Source: Lanius collurio
Taxonomy: Eukaryota > Chordata > Aves > Passeriformes > Laniidae
Reading direction: 5' to 3'
DNA length: 64,000 nucleotides
Assembly: GCA_020086605.1 (NCBI GenBank)
Contig: JACBWW010000004.1
Coordinates: 24,486,897-24,550,896 of the forward strand
Position numbers and translations under genes: made by a program. Shown here piece after piece: positions 27,706-37,960 of the stretch (position 1 is the stretch's first letter; every line of letters starts with the position of its first letter). The notes under the pieces were generated by a model. It saw nothing but the letters and a program-made list of their open reading frames with translations, was not told the DNA's origin and did not search any database.

Positions 27706-28258
27706 ATGGCACAAGAAGTACTACTCTGCACTAGGGTGGCCTCACCTTGGGTCCTGTGTGCAGTTTTGGGCACCACAATATATAAAAGACATGAACTTGT
27801 TAGAGAGTATACGAGGGCCACAGTGATGGGGAAGGCTCTGGAGGGGAAGCTGCATGAGGAGTGTCTGAGGTCACTTGGTCTGTTCAGCCTGGAGAAGACT
27901 GAGGGGAGACCTCACTGCAGTTACAGCTTCCTCATGAGGGGAAGAGGAGGGGCAGGCACTGATCTCTTGTGTGTGATGACAGTGACAGGACACAAGGGAA
28001 TGTCATGAAACTGAATCAGGAGAGGTTTAGGTTGGATATCAGGGAAAGGTTCTTCACCTAGAGGGTGTTTGGGCACTGGAAGAGGCTCCCCAGAGCAGTG
28101 GTCACAGCACCAGCCTGACAGAGTTCTAGAAGCATTTGGACAATGCTCTCAGGCACAGGGTGTGGCTCTTGGGTTCTCCTGTGCAGGGCCAGGAGTTGGA
28201 CTGAATGATCCTTGTGGATCCCTTCCAACTCAGCTTATTCTGGGATTCTCTGAAGTAT
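27706..28258 (+). mobile_element. CR1 LINE 3' end, plus orientation
   Basis: This 5'-truncated CR1 copy covers the last codons of the reverse-transcriptase frame and the 3' untranslated part. Landmarks typical of avian CR1 are 'ggcctcaccttgggtcctgt' (27738 on), 'cacttggtctgttcagcctg' (about 27872 on) and 'ggttcttcaccta' (28046 on). The ending 'ccttccaactcagcttattc' is followed by a GATTCT-type tail near 28250. A 100-codon frame runs from 27706 to 28008 but matches only the decayed end of CR1 and cannot make a functional protein. The copy looks moderately young because the consensus-like stretches are long. Confidence 0.93.
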
Positions 28259-31200
28259 TTTATCAATAGAGATGTATTTATAATTTTTGCTTCGGCAGCT
28301 TAAGAAGATGGGCCAATGTCGCAATTATATTTCAATCTTTGCATCATTTTAAGGAATTTTTAAACTATTTGAGAAATTATAATGATTTTTTAAAATCCTT
28401 CTCATTAGCAACTAACACTGTCTTTTTCTTAGTATGATTCCTAACAATATACAATGAAAACCTATTCACTTACGTGTGATTCTGTCATAAAGGCTGATTT
28501 AATTCAGTGTATATTATTTATAAGATCAACATCACTCCAAAATTCACTTCTGTTTTGATGTGTCTCATTGAGCATTGTGTTTCTCTTGACTGTTCATGCT
28601 CTGTGGTCCTGTTGGTTTAAAGTCAGCTGGAATTCAAGCTATAGATCCCATAGCTAAAGGCAGAGAAAATTTTCAGTCTCCACTAACATAAAAATTACAC
28701 TAATAAATGCAGGAGATATAATTTCTAAAAATGGAATAATAATTAAAATGATCAATGAAAGCCTTATGTTTCACCAGTTTTTTTAAACCAAATCCCTGCA
28801 ATTTAAATTATACATAATTGGATGTCTTGTACATATTTTTTAAAAATTTCTATATATGCTGAAACTTTAAGAATTACAATAGCTTAACAAATGTGCAGAA
28901 TCTGAGTTTAAAAAAATAACTACAAAAGAAAACCAGAAAAATTACAATTCCCTGGACACACAATCCAAGCAATAACCAGAATATTAAATTGAAGAATACA
29001 TCAAGAAAATTTTCACCACGCAGAAACTTTTAAAAAAAATTTAAATTAAAAAACCAAACCTCAAGTTGCAAAATTAATGTAATTTAATGTAAGCATTTTA
29101 AGCTTTTTTAGAAATGTGCTTCCACTCTTTTTATAAACAGAGGAACTTCAATCTTTCATGAAAGAGAAATATGAAGAATCTCACTTTGTGGAAATTCATA
29201 CAAATATATAGCAGATACAACAAATTATTTGCTTGGTCCTAAAAATTATGTTTCCTGCTAGCGTGTGAGGAAATGGTGGTAAAGACCTGAGTGTGTTATC
29301 TCTATATGTAAGTAAACTAAGTATTGCTCAATTACACTTGCTGGTGGGCATTTAAAAATATCAGCTCCCTCTCAGAGTTGTACATATGTACATATTTAGA
29401 ATTGCTCATGTTCTTACACAAAGGACATTGCTAAAACAGGTTTTATTCTTTTTTCAAAGGAGAAGGAAAAGAAATTTCTTCAGCCCTTATCTTTCTTCAG
29501 AACCCCTGAATCTCATGCACCTGAATATCATAACATTGCAGATGAGGAAGACCCTTTATTTAAGTTGGTTTTGCCTTTCAATAACTCCATTCATAACATA
29601 TTCCTCACAAGTCACCCTTTAATGTGCAGCTTTAAGTCTGATTGCTCCATTAAAGTCTGCTTGATATCCATGTCAAGTACCACCTGTTTTCTGATGGGCA
29701 GATTTTCTGATGGCAAAATGGTTTTCACTACAGAGCAGTGGTGCATTTTCAAAAAAAACCCCTGAATATGTAAGTTCACTACAGTTAGGGGTGGAACCAG
29801 GGACATCAGTATTCAGGATGACTTCGGACATTGTAATGCACCATTTTGGTCATTCAAAGTAAAACTGGAAAAGAACTGGAAATAATTTCTAGAAACATTT
29901 TGCTTACATAAGAGATAATGTAAGGAATTTTTTATATTTGCTCATGAATATGTTCTGAATATCCTTTAATCCCTAAACTGTTAATAAGTAGGGAAAAGTG
30001 AGGCCATTGCACACCTACTTTTCTCTAATACCCACAAATCCTTACATTTTTTCACCCAATTTTGCTGTTATACATTTCCTTAAAAATATCTCTTCACAAT
30101 ATGTTGTTCTAATATGTTCAAAAAGCTCTGCTCAATGTAATTAAAAAAAAAAAAAGAAAATTTTTGACATATAAAGTTTGTCACTGAAAAGGAAACCATC
30201 TCCTGCAAATGTAATGTTGCTTTACTGGTACAAATAATGTTTTACTTTAGCATTCCTCAAAGAGAGCCCAAATTTTTATCAGATTTAAAATATAAGATCA
30301 TTTTATATTATTATTTCAAAAAATAGAGAGCCAATTTCAAACAATAATCTTTTAGCCTTTCTCTGAAAAAATATTAAAATATCAATCATGATTTTACTGC
30401 AAACTTCACAAAATATTTCAAAAACTTAAGGTACATTTAATTACGTACCATGAAATATGTTTATAGATAAATCATATGCAACAAATCTTGTTTTACATGG
30501 AAGAAAGAAAAGTCAAGATTTGCTTAATCACTTCAGGGGATATTAATTATTATCCAGATACTGGTAACTCTTCTCTGTCCTTTTTTGCCACACAGCATAT
30601 GTGAAAAATAGATTAATTAGTAGCAAATTACCTTACTTTCCCGTTCTGTTGAATACAAAAGTAACTCTCACTTTGAGGGGGTATCAGACAGTCATGTGAG
30701 TTTCCATAACCTAGAAATTGGATTCATCCTGTATTTCAGGCACCACCAAGAAAAAGCTGATATATTTTAATACATTGAAGACAAGCCTCTAAAGCTTTAA
30801 CTTAGACAGGTACCTGCTCAGCTGAACTCTCTAAAGCAGTTGGTCATAGCCCATGGCCCCAGAAGTCACAGGAAAATAGTGATTATTGGGGGTTTATGCA
30901 TGTAAAATATGCAGTCATGTCATTGCATGTAGTTCAGTTTCTAACTGTCTCTGGGTATATGACTTCTGTACCCATCTCTGAAATTCAATGTGGAACACAC
31001 TGATTCAATTTAGGTAAAAATCTTTTAACATTATTGAAGATATTTAACTTCATATATACCTCTATATGCATGATTTATTTTTTGGTGCTGTGCTATGGAA
31101 TACTCCATATCTGCACTTACCTAATGGGCTTCTGACTCTTGATTGACTCTTGACTCTTAGTACTTTTTAATAGACATAATATGAACCACTTCCTAGCCCA

Positions 31201-34200
31201 ATTTTTCTTCACAGAGATTCTATTAGAATTTTGTTGAGAGGATGGTGATGCTTAGAATCTGGTATTAGTAGCTGATACTAACCTAGTATATTTATTGTGT
31301 GCTTACAATACAAGAGAATTTCTGGGAAGAATATTCCAAAATATCCAGGGATGGGTGTGCAGTACAGAAATGCTGTAATCCCTCCTGTTAATCTCATGAA
31401 GTAGAAGTGTTTCACTCAGCCAGGAATTGACTTGGTCCCACAGAAAACAAAGCCTTGTCATTAAATTCATGAAGAACGAGACCAGACTCTAAGCACTGAA
31501 AACATATGCCTGTGTTTTCCTCATATGCCCCAATTTTTAAATTCACATTTCTGTACTTGCACATGGAGCAAAAGCTTCTAACCTGTTTTGCTGAAGGAGC
31601 AAGGAGAAACAGTTATATTCAAGCAAAAATAAGACAAGAAGGATGCAGACACAATGTCCACCTGGTCCATCCTCTTGCCCTGGAAAAACTGTATTCTTTT
31701 ACGTATGCAAGAAAAGAATTGTTCCTCACATTTAACAATTCATGTACATCTTCTCCTATGGTTCTCTGCATAGCAGTAGCTTTGTTCTTCCCTATTAAGT
31801 ATAATGCAAGACAAGCATTGCACCCACTTTGAACATTCTGAATGATTCTGACTTCTTCAGCATTAAACAAAGTAAAATCCATCTGACCACTTCTGTGGTT
31901 CATTCTTCTTTTTGTTCTTTGGTTTTCCCTTATAAAAGCTAAAAACCCCCATATTTCATTGAAGTCAGAGGTCTATAAAACAAAACTCTTTATGGGAACA
32001 GTGAATTCAGCTTCCCCATGTAAAAATACTACAATTAAAAATGCAGCTAGTTTTCATCATGAAAAAATGTCTTATTTTTAAAAATATTTTTAATAGGCTA
32101 GCATTTTGTCTTACACATATCTGGTAGAATGGTTCATAACTCCTATGCAAATAGTTTTTGAAATTCACACAGGTGTGGAAAGCACAAGATCAAATATATA
32201 AAAATGAAATTATGTCATTTTTTAATGTAAATTTTTTAATTCCATGAAGTTAGCAGTGTATTAGATTCTATTGCAATTTTCCATAGGAGCTTAGTGAACA
32301 TAGCATTTTTTTTGCACCTATCATGACATATAATGTTGTCTACCAGTGCAAAACAATGTAAACAATGAAAAAACAAATATTAACTCAATTTTCATTTTTA
32401 ATGTCTGATCCTTACAGACATGCCAATGGTGAGACTAATTTTTTTCACTGAGGCAGGAGCAAGATCTAAGTAGCCAGTAATGTGCCCTTCAGCTTCATGT
32501 TCACTCAGTTCTGTTCAGTTAACACACTTTTCCATTGCTGCGACAATTTTAAAGCATTTATTCTGTAAATGAATAGTCAGCTTTCATGCAAACAGTCCAT
32601 TAGCATTAATCATATGATTCTCACATACATTGACAAAAAAAGTGTTTGTTATATTTCTCTTGTCCATGACAAATGAGTAGTTGGTAAGAAATAAAAAATA
32701 ACAATTTAAAAGGAAGATTAGAACACTGATCTCTTGACAAATTTCATCTCTCATCTGAACTATGAAAAGCCATATTCCAATTATGGATGATGATGTTTCT
32801 GTTGATCAAAATATAAGTCTTTGCCTACTTTATCACTGATCCTGTTATGCAAATTAGCATTTACATTTCCTGATATTCTTCTCTTTGGATTCTGAAGAAT
32901 GTCAATTTACTGGAGTACAAATATGCAACAACATAAGAATAATTAAATTAATTGAGTGATTTGCATTGACTAATATAAACGGATAGTTCCTAAATATTAC
33001 CTTAGAATTTTAAGGTATTAAAATCCTGTAGTTTTCCAGACATGCACCTTCACTAGAGTTGGACTGAAAACTGCTATGCAGCCACTGGAAAATAACCTGC
33101 ATTAGGGCTTCTGCCTAACACAAAATTATGCTGAACCTGAACCAAAGCCCAACGAATTCAGTACGAGTTTTGCTCTTTCAACTTTAATTTGCACTGGTTC
33201 AAGCCCTTTGCATACAATCTCCCATTTCTTCAACATTAAAGGAGTGCTTATGACTGCCAAAGAATATTTTTCCTTTTAATATCTGTTCAAAATGAGATTT
33301 TGAAAGCCATCCTAGGACTCTGCAAAACGAAAATCAGACTTGAATTTGCGTGTTAAATAATAATCTTCAGAAGCTTGTTATTTTGCAGATGGAGATTTTA
33401 GCTGCCATGTTGTCCTTCTAAAAATAACATGCAGTTTTCCAGTGAGCATGCAGTCAACTAGCAATATCACTGTGCGTTTTTATCACAAAGAATCTTTGAG
33501 AAATCCATCTTTAGAGATTTCTGTAATCAAATCAGGAAAACTCTTAGATTTATACATAAAGAAAAATATTTTTTAAATCTTTAAAAACGTGATACATCTC
33601 AAAGTCCTTAAATGTTTCACAGTGGAAGAAAAAAGACAACAGATGAATGTGATAATGGATAAACTATCTGAGAATTAATCTACATTTTTTAAAGTAAAAA
33701 TGCTGGCAAACAACAAGAATGGAATGTTAAGGTATTTATTGTAAGCCAAGAGAAAAAGATTTATATGCATCATCTTCAAGCCAATATATAATAAAATCCA
33801 TTTTCAGGCTTGACATAAAATACAATCAAAAGGCCATTTGTGACTCTGAGCCCATGTCTCCTTCTTATGTTATGAAGTACCCCCAAATTTTCCAGCACCA
33901 TTTTGGCCCTTTTCCTTAAAGGGCAGATACTGTTTAGTTAGAAATGCACTTATATGTTTTTTAGTCCTGATCCAACTCCTGCTGTTGCCAGAGAAATATT
34001 TTCTGTTGAATTCAGAAGGAATTTAGAAAATACTAAAAAAAATTAAGTCAAACCTAATATTCTATTATTTATTAAGATAATTGCTGTTAACAGAGATTCA
34101 TTTGAGACTGCCTCAGTGGCTTACCAGTAAATTGATGGGACATGAACAGTATATTTCTTAAACCAGCTGTAAGGCAGAAAAGCTGAGGTTACTATTTGGA

Positions 34201-34500
34201 TTCCCTGATGAAAAGCTGCAATTGTTTCATTTATAGGTAAATGTATTCTGGCTATTCCTAGAGTCACCTTGGCAGCCAACTGTGTTGCCCTTAGCGTCAG
34301 CAGAAAGAAGGCTGTTGGTGTCAGTGGACTTTGGATCAGGCTTTAAAGACAGAGGAAGCTTGCTTAAGGAGGAAAACAGACATAAAAAATAGTCCTGATT
34401 TCCCAGGTTTTATCACTTAGAGTTTAGAATACCAACAAGACATTTTAAACCCTGAAGAGTAATTGTTGTAAGTTGGTTATTTTGACCCTGTAAGTTTTTG
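28259..34500. other. Gene-free AT-rich intergenic DNA
   Basis: No gene or identifiable interspersed repeat. The stretch is very AT-rich, especially 28700-30500 and 32000-33800, with many TTTAAA-type runs. The two overlapping frames at 31506-31903 (108 codons plus, 94 codons minus) are not recognisable and lie on opposite strands of the same DNA, so both are probably chance. Confidence 0.5.
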
Positions 34501-34568
34501 TACAACTGTATACAAGAATAAAGAAGAGCAAATCTCTCTGGCTTACAAAAAAAAAAAAAGGCAAGTAC

Positions 34569-34574
34569 TTTATT
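34569..34574 (-). terminator. Candidate distal polyA signal for GJD2
   Basis: The plus-strand TTTATT here reads AATAAA on the minus strand, about 1.03 kb beyond the GJD2 stop codon. It would give a 3'UTR of about 1 kb. No downstream GU-rich element was tested, so use of this site is inferred. Confidence 0.3.
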
Positions 34575-34948
34575 TATCAATATATACTTTAGCTGCTTTT
34601 TACACCACTGCAATGACTAAACAAATAGCATAAAATAAACAAAGTAGAGTATAAAATCGTTTCACTCCAGCTGGTATCCCAAGACAACCTTTTGACTAAG
34701 TACAGAGTTAGATGTTTCAAGTATGGCACTTATATAAATAAGAGCAGAGAGAAGATGATATATTCGCAGTTAAACGCAATGAACTCTCTTCCTTTGGTAT
34801 GTGTGTCATCATAGGTGATTGTAGGTAAATGCATAACTTGGAAGGCATGAACCAACTTTATCTTATTCATGCACCTATTAGGGACTCAATCAAAACCTAC
34901 TGATATATACTGCAGATCACAATTAATACAAGATGATTAAGGTCTCTG

Positions 34949-34975
34949 GTGTGTGTGTGTGTGTGTGTGTGTGTG
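34949..34975. repeat. (GT)n microsatellite
   Basis: A pure run of 13 GT dinucleotides lies about 630 bases beyond the GJD2 stop codon. It falls inside the 3'UTR only if the distal polyA signal is used. Confidence 0.95.
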
Positions 34976-35012
34976 GACAGGCAAAGAAAAAATGGCAAAA
35001 TTATGTTCAGCA

Positions 35013-35018
35013 TTTATT
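35013..35018 (-). terminator. Candidate proximal polyA signal for GJD2
   Basis: AATAAA on the minus strand, about 590 bases beyond the GJD2 stop codon. It is the first canonical signal I find downstream of the stop, so it is the leading candidate for a short 3'UTR form. Confidence 0.35.
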
Positions 35019-35225
35019 TTTAGCATGACTAATTGATGCACAAACCATGAGAGAAAGTAGCTAGTAATACACACCAGGACTAAAGTCTGTGATTTAGACA
35101 AACAAAATAAGACATCTGTGAGAGATACGTGAACGCAGATATCCTGATTGAGCTGTGGTTAGGTTCCTTACAGTGTGCTTACCCTCTTTTTAAAACATGC
35201 TGATGCCTGCACATTGCAACAGTGT

Positions 35226-35245
35226 CCCCCACCCCACCCCACCCC
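35226..35245 (-). other. G-quadruplex motif in probable GJD2 3'UTR
   Basis: On the plus strand there are four C runs (5, 4, 4, 4) separated by single A bases. On the GJD2 sense strand this reads four G runs joined by single T (U in RNA) loops, the most stable class of parallel G-quadruplex motif. It lies about 360 bases beyond the stop codon, inside the 3'UTR if either candidate polyA signal is used. Confidence 0.8.
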
Positions 35246-35605
35246 ATATAGAGTATCCTTGCAGAGTTTTGATATGACATTTACAACAATTAGTCAGACA
35301 GTTCAAACTGTAAACATCCTAATGACAACCAAAAAGCTGCTTCACTGACAGATAAAACCCAATCATTAGAAAGAAAGTAGGAATAATAGTAGCTGTGCTG
35401 TAAGGCTAGGTCAAGCATGGTTTTATAGTTGTTTTTTCAGTCTTTTATGTAGAGCTGCATTTTGCAGCTAGTTCAGTAAGAGCAGATCCAATACCTTAAT
35501 GGCTTTCTTGGTGGTTTGATAAAATGCTTGCCTAAGCAATGTACCTTTCTCTAATGGTATCTGGGTCTGGTCCACCTGGCACAGTGTTTCAGTTCTGTCA
35601 CAGCC

Positions 35606-36449
35606 TCACACATAAGCTGAGTCACTTGACTGAGTCCTGCCGAAGTTAGGCATGCTCATTCTTGGCAGGTCCTTATTTCTGATTTCGTATATGGATTTCC
35701 TTTTTGCCTGTACTCCTCTCACTGCCATTTTGATCTTTCTCCAGCCCAAGTGGTTCAGTTCTGCCAAATTAAGCACCACACAAATCCCACTGACAGCAAA
35801 CATGAATACCAAGAATACAGTCTTCTCAGTGGGTCTAGAGACATAGCACTCTACTTCTTTAATGCAAGGGTATCTGTCACATTCGTACATGGAAGGGACA
35901 TTGAATCCATACAGAAAATACTGTCCCACTAAGAATCCAATCTCTAGGGCATTTCGAAAGACCACTTGGATGATATAAAATCGAGAAATGCCTTCTTGCC
36001 TCCTCATCTTTGATTTTGTAGTTCTGATAGCAGGATTGGGGATTTCCTTCACTTCTAAGCAGTCTGGTTCTGCCTCTTTGGTGGAGTTCTCAGTGTTTTG
36101 CAGCACCCCATTGACAATCGTGTTCTTGATTTTCTTACTGTCCTCACGCTTCATTGAATCCTGGTCCCTTTCCAAGGTAAGGAAGACGGTGGAGTACCTC
36201 CGTTCCCTTTGTTTAGCAGACTGGTGAACGGAGTATGTTATGAAGCACAGGCTGGGAGTGCACACCATGATGATCTGGAACACCCAGTACCTTATGTGAG
36301 AAATGGGGAAAGCCTGGTCATAACAAGCCTGGTTGCAGCCAGGCTGCAGCGTGTTACAGACAAACATCGTTTGCTCGTCATCGTACACCGTCTCCCCTAC
36401 AATGGCCACAATGAGAATTCTGAAGATCACCACCACGGTCAGCAGGATC
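35606..36449 (-). CDS. GJD2: GJD2 coding exon 2 (residues 24-304)
   Basis: Acceptor ...ctctgttgcag|GATCCTG at 36450/36449. The 844 nt encode residues 25-304 plus the last base of the R24 codon, and end with a stop at 35606-35608. The exon holds all four membrane segments, both cysteine loops, the cytoplasmic loop and the C-terminal tail. The same frame stays open upstream through the intron to 36586. Translation there gives a Pro/Gly/Ala/Arg-rich sequence unlike any connexin N-terminus, so the open frame overstates the exon. Confidence 0.97.
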
Positions 36450-37156
36450 CTGCAACAGAGAAGCCCGTCAGTGCGCGCCGCCGCCGCGCGGCCGGGAGCT
36501 GTCCAGTGCTGACCGGGCCCCCGCGCCGCGGCACCGCGGACCGGCCCCGGCACAGGCACCGGCCCCGATCCCGGCCCCGCCGCCACGAACCGGCCCCGGC
36601 ACCTCGAATCAGCCCCGCTCCCGAGCGGAGGGCGCGCAGGCTGCGCGGCATCGCCTCGGCGCGGCCGTGTGCCACAGACCGCGGGTGGCGGTCAGCGCTG
36701 CCCCCCGCCCGGCCCCGTCGGCGGAAAGGCGATCACACGGCCCCGAGAGCACGGCCGGGAGCGGAGCGGGGCTGCCTCGGCAGCGGGACCCCCATGGCAG
36801 TGGGGTGTCCCCGACGACCGTCCGGTGCCCCATGGCTCCTCTGGCACAAGGACTGCGTTTGCAGTGTCCCCGCGCCTCGGAGCCCCGTGCCGCATACCAG
36901 CGTCCCCAGCACACACACACCCCACACACACAACACACAAGCGAGCTCCAGGCACACCCCGAAAGAGCCTGGCCAAAAGGTACCGCGCAGCCGGGACCCA
37001 CCGTGCGCCTCCGACCCCCCGGCCGGCCCTCTCGGACAGGAGGGGATCCCCGCCGTGCTCCCCGTAGCTCTCCCGCGACCCTTACCTCCCTATCATAGTA
37101 GAATGCTGCTGCACGGCAGCTTCCAGTAGCCTCTCTAGAATAGTCCATTCCCCCAT
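35606..37156 (-). CDS. GJD2: Connexin 36 (gap junction delta-2), two coding exons
   Basis: The product forms gap-junction channels of electrical synapses in neurons, and in pancreatic beta cells and retina. The CDS is join(35606..35449+1000 is not used): exon 2 is 35606-36449 and exon 1 is 37086-37156, both minus strand, giving 304 aa. The start [20 protein letters not shown] is the conserved connexin N-terminal helix. Membrane segments lie near residues 24-43, 76-97, 181-205 and 234-254. Extracellular loop 1 has C55, C62 and C66; loop 2 has C214, C219 and C225 (CX4CX5C). The C-terminus is SAYV, the PDZ ligand that binds ZO-1 in this family. S110 and S276 match the phosphorylation sites known in fish Cx35. 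At 304 aa the protein equals perch Cx35, as I recall it, and is shorter than the 321-aa mammalian form. The neighbour is ACTC1, on the same strand as in mammals. Identity is essentially certain. Confidence 0.98.
36450..37085 (-). other. GJD2: GJD2 intron 1 (636 bp, GC-rich)
   Basis: A GT-AG intron (donor GAG|GTAAGG at 37086/37085). It is placed after residue 23 with a phase-2 break in the R24 codon; an intron at this position is characteristic of the delta-connexin GJD2. It is strongly GC- and CpG-rich and continuous with the promoter CpG island. It contains a CA-rich patch at about 36909-36940 and a REST-like paired half-site at 36497-36513. Confidence 0.93.
36497..36513 (-). promoter_or_regulatory. 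REST/NRSF-like paired half-site in GJD2 intron 1
   Basis: The minus strand reads GTCAGCACTGGACAGCT. This contains an RE1 left half (TCAGCAC) and right half (GGACAG) in the correct order and strand. The gap is two bases shorter than canonical RE1, so binding is uncertain. REST control of connexin 36 is reported in mammals, which makes the position suggestive. Confidence 0.3.
37086..37156 (-). CDS. GJD2: GJD2 coding exon 1 (residues 1-24)
   Basis: The ATG at 37154-37156 opens a 71-nt coding segment for the pore-lining N-terminal helix, ending at donor GAG|GTAAGG. The reading phase joins exon 2 exactly, with R24 split AG|G. The 5'UTR continues upstream for an unknown distance. Confidence 0.97.
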
Positions 37157-37233
37157 CGCTGTTCATCCGGAGACAAAGACTTTGGCAAGCGTAGGGGATC
37201 TCTTCACTTCTGCTTTTTTTCACCCCTCCTATT

Positions 37234-37264
37234 TTTTTTTTTAATTTCTTTTTTTTTTTTTTTC
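37234..37264. repeat. T-rich homopolymer tract
   Basis: Two long T runs separated by 'aattt', followed by CAG on the plus strand. On the GJD2 sense strand this is an A-rich tract about 80-110 bases upstream of the ATG, probably in the 5'UTR. On the plus strand it resembles a polypyrimidine tract plus splice acceptor. Confidence 0.7.
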
Positions 37265-37361
37265 AGGGGGAGGGAAAACAAACAGAAGAGCAGCCCGTCT
37301 CTACCGCCCGCAGTCCGGTGGCGGGAGGGCAGCTGGAGGTAGCAGCCGTGCCGAGGGTTCC

Positions 37362-37382
37362 CGGCTCGGCTCGGCTCGGCTC
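37362..37382. repeat. (CGGCT)4 pentamer repeat in the GJD2 promoter
   Basis: Four tandem CGGCT units lie about 210 bases upstream of the GJD2 start codon. Confidence 0.8.
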
Positions 37383-37960
37383 TGCGGGGCTCGGGGCCGC
37401 TGGGCGGCCGCCACCAGCCCGGCCCGCTCGGCTCGTGGTGCGGCGCGGCGGGCGGACGGGCGGCGTGGAGGGAGGAAGGTTGGCTTTACTGTCTTGCTGC
37501 CTCTAATCTGCCTTTAAGTAGTCTCCGCTTGCGTCACTGACAGGTTGGTGGAGAGCAGCCAAAAGCAGCGCTCGGATTTTCTCATTTTTATTATTCCGGG
37601 GAATACAAACAAATAGATGGAATAAAAATAAATGAAACAAATAAAAGGAGGAGGAGGAGGGAGGGCGGAGGAAGAGCTGCCCCGGCAGGCACGAGGCTCA
37701 TTGTGCAGTCGAGTTCCTCCTTGCCGGAGCGCCCCGGCCGGGCACCCGCTACCCCGCCGCCCCCGCCAGCCGGCACACTCCGCGCTCCGCCCGGGAGCCC
37801 AGCCCCGCCAGCACCGGGCGCTGCCCTCGGCTGCCCGTTCGAAACGCTGCTCTGGGGCCGGAGTGTGACACCGTGGCCCCTCCACCCACGGGTGCCTGCC
37901 CGGGGGTCTCCAGGGGTTGCTGGGCTTTGCCTTTCTCCTAGGGATCAAAACAGCGGTGTC

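Larger units (their letters stand above)
36440..37960. promoter_or_regulatory. GJD2: CpG-rich island over GJD2 exon 1, intron 1 and promoter
   Basis: CpG is abundant from the intron acceptor through about 37960, in sharp contrast to the AT-rich flanks. It is interrupted by A/T homopolymers at 37220-37265 and AT-rich DNA at 37570-37640. Features inside include a (CGGCT)4 run at 37362-37382 and a CRE/AP-1-like TTGCGTCA at 37529-37536. No TATA box with convincing spacing was found, so this looks like a dispersed CpG-type promoter. The transcription start was not located. Confidence 0.75.

Noticed and set aside
36209..37129. 306-codon plus-strand open frame across GJD2 exon 2, intron 1 and exon 1
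   Set aside because: It is the antisense shadow of GJD2 plus GC-rich intron. It has Pro/Arg-rich composition and no family resemblance.
36609..37223. 204-codon minus-strand frame covering GJD2 exon 1 in another frame
   Set aside because: It reads through the splice donor and out of frame with the conserved N-terminus. It remains open only because stops are rare in CpG-rich DNA.
37782..37830. Second REST-like site (CAGCACC followed by GCGCTG) upstream of GJD2
   Set aside because: The second half is not in the RE1 orientation, and the match is no better than expected in GC-rich DNA.
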